The position numbers and the translations under genes were made by a program. Below the pieces are notes generated by a model. That model was not told the origin of the DNA. It did no database searches and was given only the letters and a program-made list of their open reading frames with translations. From the NCBI GenBank assembly GCA_020137815.1, contig CM035350.1, positions 8,333,712-8,397,711 of the forward strand: a DNA stretch of 64,000 nt, given 5' to 3'. Origin of the DNA: Hormiphora californensis (lineage: Eukaryota; Ctenophora; Tentaculata; Cydippida; Pleurobrachiidae). Positions within the stretch are counted from its first letter, which is position 1; every line of letters begins with the position of its first letter. This document shows, in pieces, positions 32,035 through 43,327 of the stretch.

Positions 32035-33229
32035 TGGCCTACTACACAGTGCCTTCTAGAAAGAGAGGAAAAACACATAAAACGTAGGCTTGTTAAGCGG
32101 AGAAACACCGCCAAAATGCATTACGCGATTTATTTTTAGCTGAAAACAAACCGCGCCCTCGGCGGTGCGCGCCGTTCTGAGTTGTGTGAAAAGTACACTG
32201 GCCTATGCGCGGGAAACACACTCGCGCGGCGTTACAGGATTCTATACACAATACCGGCCGATACATTACATTTTTGTACATTTTGTACAATCTGCAAATA
32301 ATTGTAATCCAAACCCTAGTAAGACTTTTCAAACACGGTTATTTTCGTTACTCTAACAATATCATACTTTACAGGTTCAAAAATGATTCAACATTGCTAC
32401 CAGCTTCTGCCAGAGTTAAAAAAGGACAATGTTAATGTTATCAAACGCTCAAATATTCAAGGACTGTTGAATTAATCCAGCCTTTACAGAGCTGTTTCTT
32501 TTGTATCACTATATTACTTCACTCTCTTTATTCAATACATAATTATTATATACTCCCCCATTTTCCCTGGAAAACAGACAATCCGGATTTAGAAATCCGC
32601 TTTTTCCCCCGAACCATCCACACCAGTTATACTACGTAACGGGTGTGTATATGTGTGTGTGTGCATGATGTTGCAGCATTGTAATAGTTGGCGTGTGCTG
32701 CAATACTTAATTTTATTAACCTATCCAGATATTATTGTACAATTATATTCTGTTTTTTCATTCCCAACTAAGTTAATTACAAGAGTTTTCCTTTTTCACA
32801 ATCAGTCCCACGATTCAAATTTATAGTCAGTTCTTGTCACTGACACAAACACCAATTAAAGAGTTGTAGAGAAGGGGAAGACAGATTTTGCACGTAGCAC
32901 CGCATTCAAGTCGTGCCTCTCTCGGACTATGGAGCTGTGAAGGGTCGAGGTACTGGTAGGATTGGCTGCTGCCCATGCTCTATTGTACTGCCGCTCTGGA
33001 AATGGGAGAAGGGATTGAAACATTTCAATGTAACCGCTTTGGGCTTGCCTAGCTAGACTCTGTTTCGTGCGCCCCGCCCGCGAAACACAAATGTAAAGGA
33101 GGGTTAGAACATAACACCTCTGGGCGTGGGAAGTTGGATTGAAACATTGGTCGGGAGGTTGCTAGAAAGCTACCTGAGCTGGACCCTTGTCCCTGTTATA
33201 GCTGTCCCAACTGTGACTCACAATGTCAT
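32035..33229. other. Intergenic between MAF1 and the 33-kb gene
   Basis: No exon was recognised. A (TG) run is near 32645-32665. GC-rich phrases at 32150-32240 resemble old repeat DNA. The 3' UTRs of MAF1 (plus) and of the minus-strand gene should meet here. Confidence 0.45.
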
Positions 33230-33760
33230 CTAAATAATACCTTTAGCGGAGGATGTCGGTTTGAAGTCGCTCCTCTTTGTCTGTAGAAACAAGTTAAACA
33301 TATTTCCAGAGAAGGAGCTCTCTCTTCTCATCAGTTTCCTCTTGGCAACTTTCCAGCCAGCGGAAGGTGCCGCTGGTGGTGGTCCATGATAGTGTCCTGG
33401 CCTAGATACCGGGGCCTCAGGTGGGGGTGGTGGCACTGTGCTGTTCTCTACTAATCCACTACTGCGCCCACCACTCTCTGATTGCAGTTTCTTTCGTGCT
33501 GGCTGAGATCTCACAACCTGCAGGGAAATTATTGAACGGAGTGTTTTGGAGCTTGCATTTGCATCGATGGGCTTTTGCATACTCATAACCAAGTTTTGTC
33601 AGAAAGGGCCTACCTTTCTCTGCATGTCAGCGATGATTTGCTGTGAGAACTTTTCAAACATCTTCCTCACACACTCTGGATCAGATCTCATGTCCCGGGC
33701 AGCAGCCTCCAGGAAACATTCCTCTGACCGGGGTAGGTCCGGGTACACTTTACACCGCAC
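33230..33760 (-). CDS. Unrecognised gene, two 3' exons
   Basis: The exon 33614-33760 (49 codons) joins in phase to 33230-33517 (95 codons plus stop) across a 96-bp GT-AG intron. The first part is charged and helical (VRCKVYPDLPRSEECFLEAA...KMFEKFSQQIIADMQRK). The second is basic, has a PPPPPEAP run and ends in a KRSDFKPTSSAKG tail. No enzymatic motif is seen, and the upstream exon could not be placed; the acceptor before 33760 (TTTCAAG) is weak. It lies divergent to the plus-strand gene at 34142, so the two may share a promoter. Confidence 0.45.
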
Positions 33761-33862
33761 CTTGAAATGGGGGTCAGGGGGTTATAAATATCATGGAAGG
33801 CAGGTTGGAATTGGAAATGGTGAAAGTTGCAATACATTGTATTTGTGGGATGTCTCAGACAG

Positions 33863-33897
33863 TGTCTGGCGCCGGCCGAGGCCAGACCCAGTTTTGA
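33863..33897. repeat. Half copy of the GTCTGGCGCC hairpin family
   Basis: The phrase GTCTGGCGCCGGCC...GGCCAGACCCAGTTTTGAT matches one arm of the 61340-61411 copy in reverse. It is truncated. Confidence 0.45.
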
Positions 33898-34141
33898 TCT
33901 CAAATGCGTTAAATCGACTCGACCAGATTATGGGGATCTTGCATGGTTGCAGTAACAATCAAGGGGGATTAGTACCTACTGCATTCGGTACAACTGCAGA
34001 TACCCACGGCCACGTTGAACATTCCATACTCTGATCACCTGCTCTGTGGCTCCTCACGATCCCCTTCACAATGAGATTGGTAAACACACACATCCCCCAG
34101 ATTCACACTACTCTACAGTTCTACACACGTGTTTGCTTGCT

Positions 34142-35382
34142 ATGCCCAAAGCTGTCCAACCCTCAATTGGGGCTCCTAGGACGCCCCTCCAGCGACCCAT
34201 GAAGAAACTGCCTCGGATCGAGAGGAGTGAGAGTAGGACAACTATCACAGAACCCCTTGTGGATCGATCTCAGTACTCCAAGTTCAGCAGGTCAGTGATA
34301 TCAGCTGTCTGGCGGCACTGCGCTCAGATCGGGTCGGCGCTGCCAGACAGGTGATCAGCTACCTCATATCTTGTTGAAGGAAGGGTCTCATACAGGGCCA
34401 CTTTTTCTGTTTTCTGCAGTGTGTGAAAACTAGTATAATTATAACATGGTGGCAGCCTGTAGGTCTCGAGCTTTGTTAAAAGTTCCATGTCTCAACTTCA
34501 AGCTGGTGTTATTGTTAACTCAATAAACACGCAAGTCAATCACACAACAGCTCGTACTACTAGCTGTCTGAGTGTCTGGCGCCGCTGACCCCATCTGAGC
34601 GCACTGTCGTGAGAATCAAATTGGGGTATGGCGCCGCCATACAGACTACTAGTGGCTTGTTGAGTAACTCAACAACTATTGGCACTGGTAGTGTCACTGG
34701 AAGTGGTACCCTCAATTTCACACCATGTTACAGGACTAGTTCAATCGATCAAGCTCCTCTACCGGCTGCAGCAGCTGCAGAAAGCCCTGACAGTGATCTG
34801 ATAACAAAAACAAAGGAGACAATCCGAGAGATGGAGAGACGGAGTTCTGTTCTGAGAGCTAGCAGGGAGAACTCAATAACTAACTCAATGGCTGTGAGAC
34901 AGAGTCTGAAAGGGACGACTGGAACCCCAAAACTACCCCCAATCATCCGGAGGACCAGCATGGGACGGGATAGCATGTTCAATTTGAATAGGAAACAGAG
35001 AGGTAGCGTCGCTCCGTCGGGCATCGTTAGTCAGGTAACGGGGGACCTATCCAAGAAGTTAACACGGGTGAAATCGAACAACAAACAAGGCCCAAAAGTG
35101 ACATTTGCGGGGAAATCTACCACACCCACTAAGATTAGGATCCGGTCGGTTTCTCTTGATTTGAGGTGGGAGAGGGAGGAGAAGGAGAGGAGGAAGGCTG
35201 AAAGTGGTGCGGTAGAAAGGACGTGTAGATCTGCACGTGCCCGAATGATTTTACACAGTTTAAAGCCCGATATCAAAATACCGCCAAAGAAATCTACCTC
35301 GCCGAGAAGAATCAATTTCCATCGGGCAGTGATTGCTGTAAAGGCTAGCAACCTTATAACGAACAGGGTTTGGAGGTGGTAG
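34142..35382 (+). CDS. Unrecognised basic, Ser/Thr-rich protein
   Basis: Two exons join in phase, 34142-34290 and 34653-35382, to give 292 residues; the acceptor used is CTACTAG. The protein is rich in Ser, Thr, Lys and Arg and starts with a proline-rich segment (PRTPLQRPMKKLPRIER). It contains a helical stretch (DLITKTKETIREMERR), several KLPPIIRRTSM- and SPRR-type basic motifs, and a charged helix near WEREEKERRKAES. It looks like an intrinsically disordered, possibly microtubule- or nucleic-acid-associated protein; that is inference from composition. No family is recognised. The 362-bp intron holds two copies of a hairpin repeat. An in-frame extension upstream to 34046 is possible. Confidence 0.5.
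34305..34350 (-). repeat. Hairpin-family copy (short, inverted)
   Basis: CTGTCTGGCGG...GCTGCCAGACAG is self-complementary at its ends and contains the reversed CCGACCCGATCTGAGCGCA core of the family. It starts 15 bp after the splice donor of the 34142 gene. Confidence 0.6.
34573..34643 (+). repeat. Hairpin-family copy (~70 nt)
   Basis: TGTCTGGCGCCGCTGACCCC at the left pairs with GGGGTATGGCGCCGCCATACA-like sequence at the right around the centre GAGCGCACTGT. It ends about 9 bp before the acceptor of the 34142 gene. Other copies are at 58216-58285, 58482-58556 and 61340-61411. Confidence 0.75.
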
Positions 35383-35696
35383 TGGGTACGGATCGAGAAA
35401 TTTCTGGGTCTATATCGGGAGCATCAGTGGTTGGCCCACCAAATCCAATGATGAAAAACATTCCTGGTGTCTAGTCCTATGGCCAACCCAGTGCCGGTTG
35501 AATTCCCTCCTGCACTCACTCAACAACCATAGTTGAACCCAATCGTAGTACCTTTCTCTCCATGTATTGTATCCGCTTGGTCAATGTTCAGCTGTATTGA
35601 CAATGATGTTCAGCAAAGGATAGTATAAACAGAAAAACAGTGACTTGCTTGATAGCGAAATAATTATTGACCGTGCCGGAGCACCATGTTATACAG

Positions 35697-35728
35697 ATAT
35701 AGATAGATAGAGAGAGATAGATAGAGAG

Positions 35729-35803
<75 letters not shown>

Positions 35804-35816
35804 GAGATAGAGAGAG
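35697..35816. repeat. (GATA)n/(GA)n microsatellite
   Basis: GATAGATAGA units grade into a GA run of about 80 bp. It lies downstream of the NCAPD2 stop codon. Confidence 0.9.
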
Positions 35817-35965
35817 AGGCATTAGGCAATGTGTGTCCTAATACCACGTGACCAATAAGCTGAGTTCCAGAGAGTAGAGAGCTGCTACCTGCGGGGCTAT
35901 CTCTCTCTTTCCCTCTCTCTATCTTCCACTCTATGACTATCACTCCATCACACATAGCAGGCAAC

Positions 35966-38900
35966 TCAGCGAGGGCGCCTGGACGGTCTCGTGGACGTCT
36001 CATTAAGGGGCACTGTCTTTATTTCAAAATCATCTGAACTCGCCCCACTACTCTCTTCGTCCTCTTCACTCGACATTTGCCTTTTGGCCCTCCTTAATTG
36101 TCTCTTTTTCTGTTCTTTCTTCACGGCTGGTCTTGTCTTCTGGGAGGGCCGGGGTGGAGCACTTGATCCAATTCTAGGGCTTCCCTGGGACCCACCATCG
36201 AGCCGGTTGTGACATGCCTTTATCCTGTCCTCCAAATCGGCCAATAATTCCTCGCCACCCTTCACGCTCTTCTTGCTCTTCTCCAGGATCAGACTGAAAT
36301 TCTCATAAACGGTCCCGTCAGACAGTTTGTCCTGGTAGCACGCAAAGTTTTCCTGGAGTCTCTTCAAGGATCGGTCGTTGTAGGTGATGAGGGTGAGACA
36401 GTAGGACATGTCGTGCCATTGGCTATCACATCTTGTTGCACGTAGCCTGACAATGGAAGTGAGGAGTTAGGGATTCAGACAATAAATTATTTGAGAATTG
36501 ACAAAGTGTGTGAGCATTACGATTAAAATATATTTTTGTCAATAAATTGTACAAGATATATTGAGTATGTTTCTCTGTTACCTGTGACACAGTTTTTCCA
36601 CCAGAGATTCCTTCTGTTTTTCCTTATCAACAAACTCAAACAAGAACCGCATGATTCGTTCAAATTGCTCCTTATCCCGTCCACTGTCCGGATCGGAGAG
36701 ATGCGAGATGAGATCTGGCATGACATTATATATTGCATTGGGTTTGTGGCTTAGCTCCGAGAAGAACATCTTGGTGAGAGATCTAATCCGAGGGTCGTCA
36801 TCCTCTAGACACCGTGCAAGTTGGGAGATATTCCCCTTAACTTTTACCATATCATTTAGGATCAGGTTTGTCAGAGTTCGGACTGTCGTACACCGGACAG
36901 TTGTGCTGGGATCCTTGAGTCTCGCGTACACTTTGTCTGTCCAGGTGACCAGGAGATTTGGGAACCTGGGTGGGAGATATCAGAGGTTAGCATTAGATTA
37001 CACTACCCTCCGTGTTTATCTTCGTACTATCCCCAAATCATTCAGGGGGCCCTTCAGGGGTTAGCACCGCAATACTCAATAGAAACCTGTAGGGTATTAT
37101 ATGGAAGGGGGCTAGCTACATGAAAGTGGGGAGGTGATGCAATTGGAAATATAGGGGAGGTACTGAGGTAGCTACAATGTAGCTACTACATACAGTGTTC
37201 ATACAGTGTTCCAGAACTTACCGTATAATCATATCATGTAACAGGACCATAATATTACACCTTGTCCCCTCCTGTGAACTCTTCTCCAGCAGAGTAAACA
37301 CCAACTGAAGGTGCCTCTCACACTCCCTCCTGCTGGCTAACATCACTTTACACAGAGCTACAGAGGCTGCGTTCTGGATCCGGGGGCAGGGGAAGGAGTC
37401 AGGGGAGGATGCTATTTGGACCACCATGGGGATAAAGGGCGACACAGAACGGAGTGCTTCCTCTCCTTTCTCGTCCTCGTCCTCTTCTTCGTCTGTTGGG
37501 GGTAGTGATTCCAGGTAGACTAGGTTACACAGGGCTATCTGACCAATCACACTGAGCAATCTCTCAACCAGTTCACCGCCGTTATCCTGTCGAAGGGAGA
37601 TTGGTGTTATTCAGATGGCCTGTGGATTTCAAAACGTCTAATTCTTAATAAACTAGGAGCAGGGGAGCTCTTATACAGATATGCAAATCAAAAGTTCACC
37701 ATTTAGAGATATATCATACCTTTTCTTGGCTTGTTTTCTCCAGCATCTTGGCAAGTAGCCCAGTGACGACCTGTTGGGGCTCACTGCACATCACAAAGAG
37801 AGCCTTGATGGCCTCATCCGCAAAACTCATCCAGTCCACTTTTGGGAGGTGAAGGGTGTCAATCAGTTTGGATAGCACGCTACTAGGAACACGATGATTC
37901 GATTCCAGCCGAACAAAGTCCTGAAAGAGAGAGGATTGGATTGGAGTAACGATAGTGACATAGTGTTGCCTCAAAGAAATAAGAATACTGTTACAGTGCT
38001 GCTTGTAGTCGTATTACCGTAATGGAAATACAGTAATGAGACGTGCACGTTGCATAACGCGCGGCAAAAAGTGTATGTGTTCAGCACGTACTAGCGCCCT
38101 GATTGGCCACGGTTGCGCGTCGTCTTACTGTATCTCCGTTTTCCATTACCGTTTTCCCACTATAACAAGCGACCGTGTTAACCATGTTCCAAGTGTGTAG
38201 TATGAAGTGAAAACTGTACCTTCATTGTTGCAGCCTCCTGAAAGAGTTTGCATGTATCACGTGCCAGCTCAACTGTACCAGCCAGACCCGCACTGGCCAA
38301 GAGAGTCAGGTTTTGTTCAGCTACAGAGGGATCTACTGCTGCAACCATGGTCAGGATCACAGTGGCACTACATTGTCGGAGGGACTCGGTACTCTTGTCT
38401 AGTAACACATCCAATAGACACCTGTTGACAGATAGTATGTTAGAGAATAAGTAATAAATTCGTTAATTAAGAAGTCAAATGTTTAAATGAGATTAAATTT
38501 ATACTTGAGTTATACCAGTGGTTTATAGAATCATTTGTGGGCGGGCTACAACAACACTCACTTGATAACACGAGGGTTGATGTGTTCCTTCTCCATCAAC
38601 AACTTCACCAGCTCCTTCAGGGATGCTATCTCTGCTAAACTCGCCCCCACCACCATCCCCATCAGGTTACCCGCTACTACTTCTGCCTTAGCACTGTGGA
38701 ACAAGTCATTAATTAGAGAAAATTAGGGAGGTAAAATTGAACTAGAATTAAATCGGGAATTGGGAAGGTAAAATTGAACCAGAACTAAATGGTGGTATAA
38801 TATTATAGTTAGCAGAGTTAGCTAGATACCTTTTGCCATTTTCAGGTCGAATATACAGTCTGAGGTATGCGTTAACAACAGCATCTCGAATGCTTTGCTC

Positions 38901-41701
38901 GTTGTTGAACACCAGCACCAGCATCTTTCGTATACCCGCCTCCGCAGCTTTCATACCAAACTCGCGGGCTGATACTGCAAGATAATATTTAGCTTCTAAT
39001 TACTGAATTCTCAAGTTTGGTAACTCACTAGGACCCCTACTGAAGTGATTGAATTGGGGCCCGACTGTTATACCTCCTTAGGGGTGCCCCCCAATCAGGA
39101 ACCCCTCCTGACCTTATACACACTGATACATACCTAGGAGTTCAATGCTCTCCAGGACATCAGATGTAGTTTTGCTAGCCAGTAGCTGAGTTACAAGTTC
39201 TATAACCGCGTGGAGCTGCTCCGTAAAGTGGACACAATCTGATAAATAGCGGACAACAACCTGCTGTCGTCGTAGTGCCTCATTTTCCTGACCATTATCC
39301 TCCTCCTCCTCTCCTCCTTCTTCTTTCACTCCTTCCTTCTTTTCCTCACTTTCTTCTTTTATCTCTCCATTCTCTTCTGTGTCGGGTGTACTTTCCAGTT
39401 CTGATCGAGGGATTGAACAGGTATCAAATAAAATAGCAGGCAATAAATAACACGCCTTTACGTTAGCACAAGTGTTGGCTCATTATTTCCTTACCTTTCT
39501 GCATGGTAACAAGTTTATCCTTCTCTCCCTGCAGCTTCTCTTTCAGCTCCTCCAAACTTGACAGTTGTTCAGCGAAGGGGTTACACTGCAGACATGCCCT
39601 CAGAAATGCCATCGCACTCTTCCTAACATTACTGCTCTTGTCCTGTGCAGCCCCCACAACCCGCTGAATCAGGGCTCCCTGTCGTGCTACCGGTACAAAC
39701 CTTCCCTCAACCAACCTAGTCAAGATCTGGACCGCCTTGCTCCGTACAAACGCGTTCTGATCGTGCACGTGCATCTCCAGCCGGTCCAAGAGTGTGTCCC
39801 GTGTATCAGTGTTCTCCAGGGTTGATGACAGGATATCTCCCATGATGGTGAGGACACAGTTCCTCATCGTATAGCTGTCCCCGTCTAGATGATGCACCAG
39901 GGAGCTCAATGTAGGGAGCATCAACCCACTCCCACCACTACCCCCACTGACCTCAACCAGAAAGAGGGTATAGTTCTTAGTGGCTGTTGTGTCTCGGGCT
40001 AGCTCACACGGGTCTATTTGAGATATTTCACGGACTAAAAGGGCGAGGAGACCCCTTACATCGTAGTCACGGACACACAGTAGGACCAGTGCTGCGGCTG
40101 CTGTTGCGGCGTGCTCGTGCTGCTGGAGCAGTTGTTGGATCTTCAAACTGGCTCCTGGGACAATTATACGAGGGGTGAGTAGGATTAATTTAACAAAATT
40201 AAAGGGAAACTGGAAGAGTTGAGTAAGATAATCCGTTTTATTTGTTCTCCTACCAATGCTATGGTTGTATCTCTTTATCAGAATAGCCAAAACGTGCAGA
40301 ACACTCTCCAGAGTCTTTTTGCATTTCACCGTTTCCTGTCTCTCAAGCAGCTTGTAGCAACAGTCAGCGACCTATCGGAAATTGTTATCTGATAATTGGG
40401 CTGAATTGCAGCTGTGTGTGATACGATTGTGTGTGATACGATTGTGTGTTTGTGTGTGGCGGGGAAAGGATTCAAAGCGTTCGGTGCGCGCGATAAATCC
40501 AGTAAAATTTGAATCGCGCCCTCCAGAAAATAGCGTTGAGTTGTTCACAGATTTATCAACAGCCCAACCCACTTTTACATTTGCTGTCACGTGACAATAT
40601 GTAAAAAAGGTGCAAACCAGGATATGTAACATATGAAATTAAAGCAAAAGTACTCGCGTTTGGCAGGATTCGAACCTGCGAGGGCAGAGCCCATTAGATT
40701 TCGAGTCTAACGCCTTAACCACTCGGCCACAAACGCGATGAAGGCTCACGAATTCCGGCCTTTTTATAGAGCACACAGAACACTACAAAATAAACACAAA
40801 CCTGGTCCACAAAGCTACTTCCAACGACAGGTGGGCTCCAAAGCATTGCTATGTTTAGATCTAGAATCTGCCGAAGTGCGGCCATCCCTTCCTGTTTCTC
40901 TCCCTCACCCCAAATATCACTCTCCCTTTTCACCTTACTTTTCTGAAATGGTAACCAAGTTAAAAGATCCAGCAGTAGAAAATTTAATGGGAAGAGTTTT
41001 CTACGTGAGATATTTGGCTGAGAAATATATTACCTTGGCAGTAACAATGTGAACTCCCTTTGCTTGCTCCTCAAAGCACTTCATCAGTTCAACTACAATC
41101 CAGACACCCATCTTTAGAGCATTTAGATGGCTGTGTTTTTGGCTCGACTCCAACCTGTCCTGGTCAGTAAACAGTCTGGCAAGGGTCTCAGTATGTTGCT
41201 CTAATCCTGCCACAGCCAACCTCCATGCCTCACATTGAACTGAACTTTCCAGACTGGTAAACTTCCTGTCAGGGGAGGTTGTGTTAGAGGGGGGGGGGGG
41301 GGGGTGTTGTGATTTTAATTGTCTATCTCTATTATAAAGTGGGGAAGAGGCCTAGGTGTTCAAGTGGATCTGCTAAAGCCTGCAAAGTAACAAAGTAAAG
41401 TTAGTGTATTACTATTTTCCTCTCCCTAGCAGTTTTGTTAACATTATGCCTCGAGAAAATCAAAAACTATTGAAACACACAGCAGTGTAACTCACACTAT
41501 GGCACTGAAGAAAGTATCAAAGTGATCCACTGACCACCAGGCCCACCGTTTCCTCACCAGACCCTTGACAAGACCTAACTTCTGTCCTATATCCTGGGGG
41601 ACGACCCTGCTTTTAACATGATATTTCCCCTTTTCAGCCACCACAAGGTCGTCTCTAGTGGCGGGTAGAACGAACTTCCAATCCATCTTTTTACCTTCCA
41701 T
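35966..41701 (-). CDS. NCAPD2: Condensin complex subunit 1 (HEAT-repeat, NCAPD2)
   Basis: Thirteen exons close in frame: 41496-41701, 41034-41265, 40802-40942, 40254-40371, 39495-40154, 39134-39400, 38830-38974, 38562-38693, 38220-38421, 37720-37920, 37222-37586, 36582-36965 and 35966-36446. They give 1177 residues, somewhat shorter than the ~1400 of vertebrates. The HEAT-repeat subunit of condensin I binds the SMC2/SMC4 ring through the kleisin and loads it on mitotic chromosomes. Signatures include HLNALKM, HHLDGDSYTMRN, AFVRSKAVQILTRL, the acidic insert in exon 6, and the conserved DMVKVKG...ELSHKPNAIYN...SLVEKLC block. The C-terminus is basic and then Ser/acid-rich. The start is MEGKKMDW; a second ATG five codons on is possible. 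A tRNA gene lies in intron 3. Confidence 0.95.
40655..40736 (-). tRNA. tRNA-Ser (anticodon CGA)
   Basis: The 82-nt gene folds as a class II tRNA. The acceptor stem GCGTTTG pairs with CAAACGC, with discriminator G. The A box is TGGCCGAGTGG, the anticodon loop reads CTCGAAA, a long variable arm surrounds GGGCTCTGCCC, and the B box is GGTTCGAATCC. No intron is present. A TTTT terminator follows within 15 bp on the minus strand. It lies inside intron 3 of NCAPD2, in the same orientation. Confidence 0.97.
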
Positions 41702-42171
41702 CCTAACTCTTAGTATGGGGTAAATTCAGTTGTTAGATGGTTTGAAGTCAAGATGGAAGGGGGTAACTGTGACAGAAAGGATTTAGGTTTAGGAAATTAA
41801 TTTTCTCTCAAAAGAGTTGATAAGAATAGTACCGGGGATAAAAAGTCAGGTGTATACTGGAAAAACTGCAACAACTGTATATTTACAATATAAGCACACC
41901 CAAGCTAAGGTTGGAATAGGAAGTACTGCAGCGTACTAAAATATATTGGCGTGTATCAAATTCACTGATCTATGGCACACCCTTTTTACTGAAAATGCAT
42001 ACAACATGTCTCATCTAGTCTATCTGTCTCGTACAACTATAACAGCTGCCCCATTAACCCAGCCTGTTTTCACTTCCACAATGGTCTCCCAATCCATGAT
42101 CTTCTTCTTTACCATAACAGTTCCCATGATGTCAGTTTTTACAATCATTCTCTCATCACTCTCGATTGGTT

Positions 42172-42567
42172 TTAAGTAGGGCGAGCTCGTTTTGTGGATC
42201 TCTTCACCACATTTGGTGTAACTGCCTGTGTTGTCGGCTTGGTAGAGGTGACTCTGTTCGGCAGGGGCCTCTTTTCTTTAACGTGTCTTGGGACTGGTGC
42301 TGCCTTGAACTTAAACTTCTGCATTTGTTTAACCTCAATGTCCTCCTTCTCCTCTTTGGTTAGAATCTTGAGAGGGCGTTTAAATGTCGTCTTCATCCGC
42401 CTCATCATTTCCGGAGTTTTGGGAACTGTCAAGGCAAGTTTGGGTTTTGTAAAATGTGGTTTCACCATAGCAACATTGGAGGTTGCCGCGTTACCCCGAC
42501 CAATTGGTCGCAGTGGCCGTCTAGCGGCTGCCCGGGGTCTGTGTAAGGGCTGTCGTTTGGGTCGCAT
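42172..42567 (-). CDS. TPX2-like protein, downstream frame
   Basis: This is an open frame of 131 residues starting MRPKRQPLHRPR. It is strongly basic and contains LTVPKTPEMMRR, a Lys/Arg linker, then EKEDIEVKQMQKFKFKA. The order T-V-P-K-T-P followed by an acidic helix and Q-K-F-K-F-K-A resembles the central importin-binding region of TPX2, the spindle assembly factor that activates Aurora A. The usual long C-terminal TPX2 repeats are missing, so the gene is short. Its ATG overlaps the stop of the upstream spliced frame (42567-43029) by one base, in TGATG. It may be the second cistron, the result of a one-base error or a degraded gene. Confidence 0.4.
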   Translation of the reverse strand: MRPKRQPLHRPRAAARRPLRPIGRGNAATSNVAMVKPHFTKPKLALTVPKTPEMMRRMKTTFKRPLKILTKEEKEDIEVKQMQKFKFKAAPVPRHVKEKRPLPNRVTSTKPTTQAVTPNVVKRSTKRARPT

Positions 42568-43029
42568 CACATTATCCGCTTGACTGCTTTGTGTTTATTG
42601 GCTGGAGGTGGTCTGACAGGCGTTGATGCACTTGCTGGATCTGAAACAGACAAATAGTAACACGATAACGAAATACCGATGATTTGGGACGAATTTAAAT
42701 AGAATCGCAACTAAAGATATTACGTACCAATTTTGCGACGTTTTCCAGCAGGCAAGTCCTCTCCAGCCGGTCTTATCTCGCCAACAAGACCTGAAAGATA
42801 GATATATTTGGTTACCTTGGGTAAAAGACAGGATGACAGGAACAGAGAAAAAGTTACATGACCAATAATGCTACATGATCCCTCGTTAAAACAAAGCAAC
42901 AACACGTGTAATACCTGAATCAAAGTCAGCACTGAGTCGTCGGGGTGTATTCGAGATTCCAAACTCGTAAAGTTTCGGGCAACTAATGCCATACGTGTCA
43001 TTTAATTGATCCTTACCCATTTTAGACAT
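42567..43029 (-). CDS. TPX2-like protein, upstream spliced frame
   Basis: Exons 42915-43029, 42728-42790 and 42567-42640 join in phase to encode 83 residues ending at TGA. The sequence MSKMGKDQLNDTYGISCPKLYEFG resembles the N-terminal Y-x-x-x-x-P-x-x-x-x-F motif of TPX2 proteins. A KRRKIG basic patch and a proline-rich end follow. The frame stops exactly where the basic downstream ORF starts in another frame. Either one base is missing here in the assembly, or the locus is truly two overlapping frames. An upstream exon is possible, since a TTTTTAG acceptor-like site precedes the ATG. Confidence 0.4.
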
Positions 43030-43327
43030 ATTAATCTCGTCTAAAAAGATAAAAATTATTACCGACCTCTGGAGGAACATGTATTATGTTTTATCACTGC
43101 GCTGGCGAGCGCAATGGTCAGGGGCGGCTCTTCTGACATGCGGACGATGCGGACGCATCCGCATTTTTACTTTGGATTATGAAGAGAAAAAGAGAAAAAA
43201 GAGAAAAAAGGTGACCATCCCGCGAGTATCGGTCGTAATCCGAAGTTTTAAACACAAGAGATTAACAAATTCCTGCTGTGCCTTGCTTCTAAAAAGCAGG
43301 GATGACCAGATTTACATTGTATGGACA
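43030..43327. other. Upstream flank of the TPX2-like locus
   Basis: No gene was recognised. It contains a small palindrome (ATGCGGACGATGCGGACGCAT region near 43137) and an A-rich stretch, and may hold the promoter of the minus-strand TPX2-like locus. Confidence 0.35.

Noticed and set aside
39042-39090. GGGGCCCGACTGTTATA near an NCAPD2 intron as another CAGTCGG MITE
   Set aside because: Only part of one terminal repeat is recognisable, and no opposite end was found.
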